This document shows, in pieces, positions 52,932 to 61,602 of a DNA stretch of 64,000 nt. The notes below the pieces were generated by a model. That model saw only the letters and a list, made by a program, of their open reading frames with translations. It ran no database searches and had not been told where the DNA came from. Where the stretch lies: contig CAVTAL010000035.1 in NCBI GenBank assembly GCA_963732635.1, positions 682,001-746,000 of the forward strand, in the 5' to 3' direction. This DNA is from JAKFWF01 sp963732635. Lineage in GTDB: Bacteria; Pseudomonadota; Alphaproteobacteria; Rhizobiales; Hyphomicrobiaceae. Position numbers and translations under genes: made by a program. Each line of letters opens with the position of its first letter. Positions within the stretch are counted from its first letter, which is position 1.

Positions 52932-53366
52932 ATGTTGCAGGCAAGGGAGTTGAGCCATGACGGGCGAAAGGCGATGGCAGGCAGGTTGCCCGAAGAGAGT
53001 CCGCTCACGGAGGCGATTTTGCAGGTGGTCGAACGCATCGACAAAGTGCTGAAAGAGGAACAGTCTCTTGTCTCGCGCTTAGAATTTGCCGATATCGATG
53101 TGCTGATTGCTCGCAAAAGCCATCTAGAATTGGAGCTCGGGCGATTGATGGCGTATGGACAAGATGCAATGAAAAATAGTGCAGTGAGCAGAGCGATGGT
53201 GAAATTAAAGGTAGACCTATCTGAGAATGCGCAACTTTTGCGTCGACACATGGATGCGGTATGCGAGATCTCGTCGGTGGTGGCAGAAGCATTAGAAATA
53301 GCATCGGCTGATGGTACCTATTCGAACCAACCGAGGCGGCCGGGACCTAAGTCATGGTCAAGATGA
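52932..53366 (+). CDS. flgN: FlgN-like hook-associated protein chaperone
   Basis: 144 residues, helical: VVERIDKVLKEEQSLVSRLE, ADIDVLIARKSHLELELGRL and LRRHMDAVCEISSVVAEALE. The pattern fits FlgN, the cytosolic export chaperone for FlgK and FlgL, both encoded in this cluster. It starts 3 bp after the previous stop and overlaps the next gene by 13 bp. Confidence 0.65.
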   Translation: MLQARELSHDGRKAMAGRLPEESPLTEAILQVVERIDKVLKEEQSLVSRLEFADIDVLIARKSHLELELGRLMAYGQDAMKNSAVSRAMVKLKVDLSENAQLLRRHMDAVCEISSVVAEALEIASADGTYSNQPRRPGPKSWSR

Positions 53367-53815
53367 TCATACTGGCTTTTGCCGTTGCGGTAACGACACT
53401 AGGCGGCGTGTATGCCGGCCTTGTGCTAACCGCTCAGTCTAAGGTGAAGGCCGATACTAGGGAACAGGAGGCGGTCGAGTTCGTCAAGCTCGACGCGACT
53501 TCAGTTCCAGTTATCCGCGATGGAGCAATTACGGGTTACGTAGTGGTGCGGGCTGCATACTCGGCTTCGAGTACGGACGTGAAGCAAAATCGGTCTTCCT
53601 TGACGATTTACGTTGCCGAAGCCTTGTTCAAGAGCATCTATGCAGAAGTGGGTCTGAATTTCGCTGCAATGAAGCCGTTGCAGCTAGATGCGCTTCGTGA
53701 AGGCGTGCAGAAGGCGGCCAATGCACGCATCGGACGCTCTGCGATAAAGCAACTTGCTATCGAGAGTTTAAGTTTTCTTACGATGGAAGAGGTTCGTTCG
53801 CAGCAGAAGCGATAA
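53354..53815 (+). CDS. Single-pass membrane protein of the flagellar cluster, FliL-like
   Basis: 153 residues: one N-terminal membrane helix (MIILAFAVAVTTLGGVYAGL) and a periplasmic domain (VEFVKLDATSVPVIRDGAIT; YVAEALFKSIYAEVGLNF). The topology resembles FliL, a stator-associated protein, but no decisive signature is visible. It is the last gene of the rightward series and overlaps flgN by 13 bp. Confidence 0.55.
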   Translation: MVKMIILAFAVAVTTLGGVYAGLVLTAQSKVKADTREQEAVEFVKLDATSVPVIRDGAITGYVVVRAAYSASSTDVKQNRSSLTIYVAEALFKSIYAEVGLNFAAMKPLQLDALREGVQKAANARIGRSAIKQLAIESLSFLTMEEVRSQQKR

Positions 53816-53900
53816 AAATGTCACCGTTTGACGTCTGAATTGAGGCGGTTGCATGATAAAATGTGACGACCACTACCAAGAAACTGGGAGAAGCAAACTC

Positions 53901-54245
53901 ATGAAGAGTCATCTTGAAGGTCCTTACGATCTTTCATTCGACTGTTTGGAGTATACGATACCCAGGCAGAGTGTGGGAGTTTATGCAATCGGACACGTCG
54001 ATGCCGCGGGCGTATTCCGGGTGCAGCGCGTGGGGCGAGATGAAGTTGACGTAAAAGAGCGGCTTCGTTGCCTCATCGGATCAGGAAATAAGTTCAAGTA
54101 TGCTCTGGCTCCCAACGCATATACGGCCTTCGACATGGAATGCGAGCTTTTTCACAGACTGAAACCACCGAGCAACATTACGCACCCGGATCGCCCGCGG
54201 GCGAGCGGTTGGAAGTGTCGTCATTGCCTGCAATTTCATCGCTGA
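53901..54245 (+). CDS. Small protein with GIY-YIG-like pattern
   Basis: 114 residues from the ATG at 53901 (an ATG at 53853 is also in frame). The order of motifs resembles the GIY-YIG fold: QSVGVYAIGHVDAAGVFRVQ, then VGRDEVDVKERLRCLIGSG, then a late AFDMECELFHRL containing the expected Glu. The C-terminus PRASGWKCRHC adds a Cys pair that could bind zinc. The function is unknown; it stands between the flagellar series and a minus-strand gene whose 3' end it overlaps by 68 bp. Confidence 0.5.
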   Translation: MKSHLEGPYDLSFDCLEYTIPRQSVGVYAIGHVDAAGVFRVQRVGRDEVDVKERLRCLIGSGNKFKYALAPNAYTAFDMECELFHRLKPPSNITHPDRPRASGWKCRHCLQFHR

Positions 54246-54423
54246 GCAATTTTAGGGCGTCTTTAAGCGCGGCCCGATAGCCTAGATGCCAGTAAGCCTG
54301 CTCGGGCGTGCCGGCATCGAGATGGCTCTGATCGAATTGAGCATACGGAGCTTCGTTCTCCAGCCAATCGGCGAGTTGGGCTATTCGGGTCTCTATGATG
54401 ATTAGTGGCGCTTGAGCGGTCAT
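54178..54423 (-). CDS. Small hypothetical protein
   Basis: 81 residues from the ATG at 54423: IETRIAQLADWLENEAPYAQ and PEQAYWHLGYRAALKDALKL, a helical conserved-looking core. The tail is polar. The family is not recognised. It converges on the GIY-YIG-like gene with a 68-bp overlap of the 3' ends. Confidence 0.55.
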   Translation of the reverse strand: MTAQAPLIIIETRIAQLADWLENEAPYAQFDQSHLDAGTPEQAYWHLGYRAALKDALKLLSDEIAGNDDTSNRSPAGDPGA

Positions 54424-54613
54424 GGGGTCTATTATCGAGCCGCCAGCTTGACGGAGTCGTAAAGGTGTAATTGTAACGAATATAATGGTTAAGGGGTAAT
54501 TGCTATATACTTGCCGATGAATAGTCATGCCGGCCGTGTCTTCGGTGGCGGACGCCACTGGTCGTCGAGAATGGGTCCGGTCGTAGGCGCTTCCCTGGCC
54601 CCACGTTGACGTG

Positions 54614-55185
54614 TCAGGCGGGGATCTTGGTATATGCCCAGGGCATGAGGTCGTCGATCTTCGATGCGGGCCAGCCATTGAAGAGCTTAGTGAGTGTGTC
54701 GGCGAGCCAGACGTGTGGGTTCACGCGATTGAGTTTGCAAGTCTCGATCAGTGAGGCGATGATCGCCCAGTTGGCGCCACCTTCATCGCTACCGGCGAAG
54801 AGCGCGTTCTTCCTGTTCAGCGCTATTCGGCGAATGCTGCGCTCAACCGTGTTGGTGTCGATCTCGATCCGGCGGTCACCGAGAATGCTGATGAGGCCGT
54901 CCCAGTGGTTCAGGCCATAGCGGAACGCCTCAGCGGTCTCCGAACTGCGGGGTAGTTTCGCGAGTTGTTCCCCGAGCCACGTTTTCAACGCATCAACGCG
55001 TGGCCTCGTGTGCTCCTGTCGAACAATGCGCCGCGTGTTGGCGCTTTGACCACGGATCTCTTCCTCGATGCCGTAGAGCGCGCCGATCTTGTCGAGTGCC
55101 GCCGATGCGATTGGTGCATTGCCACCTTTCGCCAGGTCGTAGAAACGGCGGTGGAAGTGGCTGCAGCCGCCGTCGGAACTAGCCG
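54614..55185 (-). pseudogene. IS66-family transposase C-terminal remnant
   Basis: About 190 codons: FYDLAKGGNAPIASAALDKI, then IRRIALNRKNALFAGSDEGG and ending ASKIDDLMPWAYTKIPA. This is the C-terminal third of an IS66 TnpC. The N-terminal zinc finger, most of the catalytic domain and the accessory genes are missing. A shorter remnant of the same 3' end is at 42110. Confidence 0.82.
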
Positions 55186-55315
55186 GAGAGGCAAGGCCAA
55201 ACGGTGCCTCGTGGCACCACGCATCATGCCTGGCACACGCAGAAAGCCCCGACTGCGCTAAGCGCAGCCGGGTTAACCCGAATCCTGTCAATTCCTATTT
55301 GCCGATATGGCTGTT

Positions 55316-56355
55316 AGCGGAACAGCGACAGGATGCTCTGGTTCGAGGAGTTGGCGAGGGACAGCGATTGAACCCCGAGCTGCTGTTGAACCTGCAGCGC
55401 CTGCAGACGCGTCGAATTCTGTGTTCATATCGGCGTCGACGAGTGCCGAAACACCGCGATCAATGGCACCCATCAGATTCGAGACGAAATCCTTCTGAAT
55501 GCTGATGCGGCTTTTGGACGAACCAAGGCTAGAAGCAGCCGTCGTCATTTCGCCAATCGCCGTGTCGACTGCCTGAATGTAGTCATCGATCTCCGTATCG
55601 GTAGCATTCGTGATGTTCATTTCAGCCGGCGCAACGGTCGCGCTGGACTTGTCGAAATTGGCGATTACGATCGTACCGGCGGCATCGATCGAGCCACGCT
55701 GGGAACCGGCAACATCGGCAGCGGTGATTGACAGCCGGGCTGAACCGAGGATTCCTAGGGCGTCGGCGGTCGCCAAACCGCTGTCGGCAGCGCCGCCGGC
55801 TCCGTCGGTGTTGGCGTTGAACAGAAACGAGCCGCCCACATCAATAGAAAGGGTGCCGACACTCACCTGCGAGCCATTCACGCCGGACGAGCGGCCGTAC
55901 GACGATACGATCAACTCGGTTGCCTTGTAGGAGGTGCCACCGGTATCGACAGAAAGCCAATTCTGGCCGGCGAAAGAGGCCGAGGAGGAAATCGAGCGAA
56001 GCTGATTTTGCAGCTCGCCAATTTCGGACTGAACCTTTGCACGATCCACGCCCGGCTCGCGCGCTGCGACAAGCTTAGCTTTGATTTCGGTGGTAACGTC
56101 GATCGAGCTGTGCATGGCGGTGTAGGCGACGTCAATAGACGCGGCGCCCAGCCCCAGTGCGTCGGAAACGGCGGAAAGCGACTTGTTGTCGGAGCGCATC
56201 GAAGTCGCCATTGACCAATAGGCCGCGTTGTCTTCGGCACCGGCGACCCGGAATCCGGTGGAGATATGCTTCTGCGTATCAAGCATGCTTTTGTTGGTGC
56301 TGTTCAGGCTCTGCAGCGCGGTCAGCGCGGCAAAATTCGTATTGATGCTAGACAT
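55316..56355 (-). pseudogene. fliC: Flagellin, frameshift near the C-terminus
   Basis: The flagellin N-terminus is clear (MSSINTNFAALTALQSLNST; FRVAGAEDNAAYWSMATSMR). The middle has GLGAASIDVAYTAMHSSIDV, and the C-terminal D0 region should read STRLQALQVQQQLGVQSLSL before a stop at 55316. A one-base insertion in GAATTCGACG (about 55420) throws the reading into another frame ending at 55288. Without it the protein is a normal rhizobial flagellin of about 346 residues. The start at 56355 lies after a conserved leader shared with the second flagellin. Confidence 0.88.
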
Positions 56356-56434
56356 TGTATGCCCCTTGGGAAACAACTGGAAATTTACGGGACACGCCGG
56401 ATCTGCCGGTATAGCGGATTGGCATCATGCCCTC
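56356..56434 (-). promoter_or_regulatory. Conserved 5' leader of flagellin gene 1
   Basis: The minus strand carries GAGGGCATGATGCCAATCCG, then CCGG-CAGAT-CCGG (a short hairpin) and TGTCCC, and the translation-start context GGGGCATACA before the ATG. The same words in the same order precede the second flagellin at 57605-57689. Likely a target of FlbT or another post-transcriptional factor; inferred. Confidence 0.6.
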
Positions 56435-56519
56435 GGGCTGCACCCAAGTCCGCTATGTACCAACAGATCTATCTCGAAAGTTCTAAATCGCCGTTAATGC
56501 CGGCTTGGCAGCTCGCGTG

Positions 56520-57282
56520 TCTGCCCACATCGAAAGCATCATCCGGTTCATGCGTACTCATGGCATCGGATCCTGCGCCACACAGCTTCGACGGTGCGCT
56601 CCTCGGCTTTGCGCAGCAGCGTCTTGAGCTTGGCGAAGACCTGCTCGATCGGATTGAGGTCGGGCGAGTAGGGCGGCAGGAACATGAGCCGGGCACCGAC
56701 TGCGCTGTGAACCGGCGTGCAAATTTAACCCCTATGGAGAGTTGATCGGCGCGCAAAATTGATGAGGTGGACGACGCCCGCTCCTGGCATCGATTTGCCG
56801 TAGCGTGATCGTTGCAGAACGAATCACACAAAGGAGCGTCGCCATGCAGATCACGACGATCGGTTTGGACTTTTCAACATCCGCCCGAACGACCACGGAT
56901 GCAGGCGCTTGCCGAAGCGCTGCTCGCAGAGGTCGGCGAGGTCCTCGAGCGTGTAGGTCGAAAGGCCCGTCGCTTCGACATCGGGACCTGTGAGCACGAT
57001 CTCGACGATCTCGGCCTGCTCTTGCGGTGTGAACGTCGGCGGCCGGCCGCCGTTCCAGCGGTCGGCGAGCCCGTCTAGCCCGTGCGCATTGTAGCGCAGC
57101 ACCCAATCGCGCAGCGTCTGTCGATCCATGCCGGCCGCGGTCGCGGCCACATCCCGGCTCATGCCGTCGAGTGCATTCGCGATCGCGAGGAGGCGGCGCG
57201 CAATGCGGGCGTCGTCCGTCTCTTTGGCGAGCTTGCGAAGTGCGACAGGTGTGCGGTCTTTCCTGATCTTGAGCGCGGCCAT
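56520..57282 (-). mobile_element. IS630-family remnant with an IS110 start embedded
   Basis: The N-terminal half of an IS630 transposase runs from 57282 (MAALKIRKDRTPVALRKLAK; ATAAGMDRQTLRDWVLRYNA) to about 56880. The C-terminal end (MFLPPYSPDLNPIEQVFAKL) is at about 56530-56720. Between them (56740-56885) is plus-strand sequence that looks like the leader and first codons of an IS110 transposase (ATG at 56844, MQITTIGLDFS). Nothing is functional; a mosaic of two remnants. Confidence 0.7.
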
Positions 57283-57689
57283 GATGCCCTCCTCCCGAAT
57301 CAATGGAACAAGAGAATCACAAACCACCATCAGTGCGGAATCACCGCAAAGCCACACGAGTCAGACTAATCGCGGGTTGGTATAACCTATCAGCCCGCGC
57401 AATCGTTTGCGGTTGCACGTAGCGATTGTCATTGTGATTGAAGTAAGGCAATGTCGTTCATGTTGATTCGTTGGCAGTACAGTTAGTGACGCATCCGGCA
57501 AACTCTCATTTGCGACCATGCGTTAAGCGTTTGGAAGCCGGAAACTCGTGGGCTTCGATACAGACGGCGGGCTTGAGATCTGCTCGACACCAGAGCGGTT
57601 ATCTGAGGGCATGAAGCCAATCCGCCGTGCCGGTCAATCCGGTATGTCCCCATCAAAATTTAACATCTTGGCCATTCGGGGCATACACC
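57283..57689. other. Region upstream of flagellin gene 2
   Basis: No gene. It contains the likely promoter and the conserved leader (57605-57689). I could not make out a convincing sigma-28 promoter by eye. Confidence 0.4.
57605..57689 (+). promoter_or_regulatory. Conserved 5' leader of flagellin gene 2
   Basis: Contains GAGGGCATGAAGCCAATCCG, then CCGG-TCAAT-CCGG and TGTCCC, ending CGGGGCATACACC before the ATG at 57690. It aligns with the leader of flagellin gene 1 with one or two changes per motif; the hairpin arms are kept while its loop differs. Confidence 0.6.
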
Positions 57690-58729
57690 ATGAACAGCAT
57701 CAACACGAACTTTGCCGCGCTGACGGCGCTTCAAAGTCTCAACATAACAAACAAGAGCATGTTGAAGACGCAGGAACATATTTCGACTGGCTACAGAGTC
57801 GGTTCGGCAGAAGACAGCGCGGCGTATTGGTCAATGGCGACTTCAATGCGATCTGATAACAAGTCGTTGTCGGCAGTATCAGATGCGCTCGGCCTTGGCG
57901 CCGCGTCCATCGACGTTGCGTATACGGCCATGAACAGCTCGGTCGATGTTGTTTCGGAAATCAAGAAGAAGCTGGTAGCTGCGCGCGAGCCGGGCGTTGA
58001 CCGCGCCAAGGTCCAGTCCGAAATTGACTCTTTGCAAGATCAGCTCCGCTCCATCGCATCATCGGCCTCGTTCATAGGGTCGAACTGGCTTTCGGTCGAT
58101 ACGGGTGGAACGAGCTACAAAGCAACCGAGTCGATTGTTTCCTCTTTCAGTCGCAGTTCGGGCGTCAATGGCTCGCAGGTCACGGTGGGCACTCTTTCAA
58201 TCGACGTCTCGTCGTCGTTTCTCTTCAACTCCAACACTAATGGTACTGGTGGCGTCGCCGATAGCGGTGCTGCGGCTGCTGATGCGCTCGGCATCCTAGG
58301 GTCGGCCAGGCTGTCGATCGTCGATGCCGATGTGGCAGGTGCAGCGCGTGGATCGATCGCTGCTGCCGGTACAATTGTGATTGCTAATTTCGATACCACT
58401 AATGCTACTGTTGCGCCCACGGAAATCGATGTCACGAACGCCACTGACGCTGAGATTGACGATTTTGTCCAGGCAGCTGATGCCGCACTAAGCGAGATGA
58501 CGACGGCCGCTTCGAGCCTTGGCTCAGCAAAAAGCAAATCAGTATTCAGAGGGATTTCGTGAGCAACCTGATGAGCGCCATCGACCGTGGCGTTTCGACT
58601 TTGGTCGATGCCGACATGAATACTTAGTCTACGCGTTTGAATGCCCTGCAAGTCCAGCAGCAGCTCGGCATTCAGGCGCTGTCGATCGCTAACTCGGCGA
58701 GCAAAGATCTGTTGTCACTGTTCCGTTAA
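57690..58729 (+). pseudogene. Second flagellin, frameshift and internal stop near the C-terminus
   Basis: MNSINTNFAALTALQSLNIT and YRVGSAEDSAAYWSMATSMR show a flagellin close to gene 1 along its whole length. At about 58535 one A is missing (AGCAAATCAG), ending the frame at 58562. The continuation SIQRDFVSNLMSAIDRGVST then meets a TAG at 58624 where the partner gene has Glu. The natural end (LNALQVQQQLGIQALSIANS to a stop at 58729) is otherwise present. Two independent lesions make this a genuine pseudogene candidate. Confidence 0.87.
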
Positions 58730-58934
58730 GCAACTCGCAAGGTGGATCATGGGATTAATGTCGTGATCCACCTACTCTTTGCTTGTTTGCGTGGATATGA
58801 TGGAAGCCGAATGGCTCTATTCCGATACGATGTAGGTTGGCACTCTGTTCGTGATTCACGGCGGGGAGATGCCGTGCAGCTGGGTGATCTCAGCGAGGTT
58901 CAACGTGCGACGCTGGTTGCGGCGCTTGCCGGAA

Positions 58935-59652
58935 CCCGATTGCGCACCATAGTCAGCCATTTTGAGATGACAGTACGTTGCCGGCCCGGTGGTTAGGGCG
59001 GCGCGGCCGAGGGCTGGGATCATGGCGGCGAGGTCAAAGCGATTGTTGAAGCGCCATTCGAACTCGGCGAGCGTGCGTACGAGGTGCTTCTTGCGCACCG
59101 CGCGATAGGTCGCGACGATGGCGCCCTTGATATTGCCGCGCAAGGTGTTGACCCATTTGAACGCGGGATGGCGGGCGGCGCGGCGTCCCGATCCGCATAA
59201 CCTCGGCGAGCTTGGTCTTGATCTTCCAGGCCGTCGTCTGCGTGACGCCGAGCCTGCGGCCGAGTTCGATCGAGGAGATGCCCTGCTTGGTCTGGGTGAT
59301 CAGGTACATGGCGCGAAACCAGGTCATCAGCGGCACCTTGGTCGATGCGAAGATGGTGCCGGCCGTCAGCGAGGTCTGCCGCCGGCAGCCGTTGCACTGG
59401 TAGAGTAGCCGGGGACCGACAATGCAATGTGCGCGGCCAGAGCACTTCGGACAGGCGAAGCCGCGTGGCCAGCGCCAGTGCGCGAGCGCTTCGCGACAGA
59501 GTTCTTCGGTGCCATAGAGGCCCACGAAACCCGCTTCCGACAGACCCTTCTGAAACTGCACCCGATTGCGCGCCATGCCCATCCCCCTCGATCTGCTCGC
59601 ATTTCAGCAGATCATGGTGGCTTCAGGAAGGCTTACGATAGTGCGTAATCAG
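58935..59652 (-). mobile_element. IS1595-type element with internal deletion
   Basis: Both terminal repeats of the 27207-28242 element are present (CCGATTGCGCACCATAGTCA at 58935; GTGCGTAATCAG ending at 59652), but the length is 718 bp instead of 1036. The transposase jumps from AEVMRI directly to GTPRRPPSRV, removing the DDE core; both edges contain ATCG. The N-terminal part (MARNRVQFQKGLSEAGFVGL, start at 59576) is in a better frame than copy 1. Confidence 0.8.
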
Positions 59653-59654
59653 GT

Positions 59655-59817
59655 GGCGCGAAACCAAGTCGTCAGCCGCACCTTGGTCGACGCGAAGATG
59701 GTGCCGGCCGTCAACGAGGACTGCCGCCGGCAGCCGTTGCACTGGTAGAGCAGCCGGGCACCGATGATGCAATGTTCGCGGCCAGAGCACTTCGGACAGA
59801 CGAACCCGCGTGGCTAG
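59655..59817 (-). pseudogene. IS1595-type transposase fragment, interrupted by IS1380
   Basis: Repeats the zinc-ribbon part of the preceding copy (YQCNGCRRQSSLTAGTIFAS on the minus strand) with about 10% differences. It is cut at 59817 by the IS1380 element and resumes for about 20 bases at 61448 (CGCCAGTGCGCG), in phase with the uninterrupted copy at 59474. Confidence 0.75.
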
Positions 59818-61443
59818 CCTGAATTTCTCCCACCCGTGATGAGCATCGGGGCTCCGACTCAGCGAAAGTTCTTCTGCGACAAAGACTTCGTCTGCGCAGG
59901 AGGTGCTCCCCGATGCCGACACAGTGTAGCCAGGCCGAGCTCGATTTCGGAAGCTCCGGCGGCCGCAAACTTGTGGGCGCTTTCGACGGCGGCGCGATCA
60001 CGTCGAACGGCGGCGTGGTGCTGCTGGCCGCGGCCGACCGGGCGATCGGGCTCAGCCGGCGGCTGGCTGGTTGCTTCACCGATCTGCGCTTTGGCCGCCG
60101 CGGTCCGCATTCGATGCCCGATCTGCTGCGCCAGCGCATCTTCGGCATCGCGCTCGGCCACGAGGACCTGATCGACCACGACACGCTGCGCGACGATCCG
60201 GCGCTCGCCGCCGTGCTCGACAAGCCGGGCGGCTCGCTCGCCGGCAAGTCGACGCTCAATCGGCTGGAGCACGCCGGCAAGATCGGCCAGGACCGGCACC
60301 ACAAGCTCGACCACGACGGCGGCGCGATCGAGCGGCTGTTCGTCGATCTCTTCCTCGACGCCCATCGCGAGCCGCCGGTCCGCATCGTGCTCGACCTCGA
60401 TGCCACCGACGATCCGCTCTACGGCGAGCAGGAGGGCCGGCACTTCCACGGCTACTACGACTGCTACTGCTATCTGCCGCTGTACATCTTCTGCGGCCGG
60501 CATCTGCTCGCGGCCAAGCTGCGCTCATCGAGCGTCGATGCCGCCGACGGCAGCGTCGGCGAGGTCGCCCGCATCGTGGCGCAGATCCGCGCCCGCTGGC
60601 CGGCGACGACGCATCGTGATCCGCGCCGACAGTGGCTTCTGCCGCGACGACCTGATGACGTGGTGCGAGGCCAACGACGTGCGGTACGTGCTCGGCCTCG
60701 CCGGCAACAGCCGCCTCGTTCGCAGGATCGCGCCCGAGATGCGCAAGGCGCGGCTCAGGGCCAAGCGGACGGGCCAGCCGGCGCGCGTGTTCGCCGACTT
60801 CGAGTACCGCACGCGCAAGAGCTGGAGCGCGAAGCGGCGCGTGATCGGCAAGGCCGAGTGGACCAACGGCGAAGCCAATCCGCGCTTCATCGTCACCAAC
60901 GTCCATGCCGCCTTCGGCGCCGCGCGCTTCCTCTACGAGGACGTGTACTGCCAGCGCGGCGAGATGGAGAACCGGCTGAAGGAATGCCAGGGCGATCTGT
61001 TCGCCGACCGCACGCCGGCGCCGACCATGCGCGCCAACCAGCTGCGCCTCTGGCTCGTCGTCGTTCGCCTACGTGCTGATGTGCGCGGTGCGCCGCATCG
61101 GGCTTGCCGGCACCAAGCTCGCGGCGGCGACCTGCGGCACCATCCGGCTGAAACTGCTCAAGATCGGCGCGCTCGTCACGATCAGCGTCCGGCGCGTGAA
61201 GCTCGCGTTCGCTTCCGCCTGTCCCGACCGCGAGATCTTCATGCTGGCCGCGCGCCGATTATGAACGCTAAGCGGCTATGCCGCGACCGAGCCCGAACGT
61301 CAACAACAGAGGATCATCGACGCTCCTGCCCACGCTGCCCGACCGGCGGCGGGAGCCGCGCTCGGCCGAACCACCACCGAAATCGGCAGAACCGCGTCGG
61401 TCGTCAGATCACCACCACAGCATCGCGCCGGGAGAAAGACGGG
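59818..61443 (+). mobile_element. IS1380-family insertion sequence
   Basis: The left repeat CCTGAATTTCTCCCACCCGT starts at 59818 and the right repeat GGGAGAAAGACGGG ends at 61443. Both are flanked by CTAG (59814-59817 and 61444-61447), a 4-bp target duplication as usual for this family. It has inserted into an IS1595-type fragment. Element length 1626 bp. Confidence 0.88.
59913..61264 (+). pseudogene. IS1380-family transposase, two frameshifts
   Basis: The frame from MPTQCSQAELDFGSSGGRKL carries FDGGAITSNGGVVLLAAADR and the first catalytic region VRIVLDLDATDDPLYGEQEG. It shifts near 60610 to RADSGFCRDDLMTWCEANDV and YCQRGEMENRLKECQGDLFA (with the catalytic Glu). It shifts again near 61065 to MCAVRRIGLAGTKLAAATCG and ends at 61264 (FMLAARRL). 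Two single-base changes would restore a full protein; they may be sequencing errors or inactivation. Confidence 0.85.
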
Positions 61444-61602
61444 CTAGCGCCAGTGCGCGTGAGGACAGCTCAGAGATTTAAATGTCACTTGAGTATCTGT
61501 TCGCGCGTGTTCACGGAAATTCACCCAACCGGCATCATTCTCGCGCAAGTTTTCTGGACGAGGCTGCGGCTGGTAGGGTTCTCCCACATACCAGCGGCGG
61601 CA

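Noticed and set aside
54246..54613. Search for flagellar export genes on either strand between the GIY-YIG-like gene and the IS66 remnant
   Set aside because: Only the small minus-strand 81-residue gene is convincing; the rest of the frames are arginine/proline-rich shadows.
57380..57604. Sigma-28 type promoter for flagellin gene 2
   Set aside because: No pair of boxes with convincing spacing was visible; stated as not found rather than guessed.
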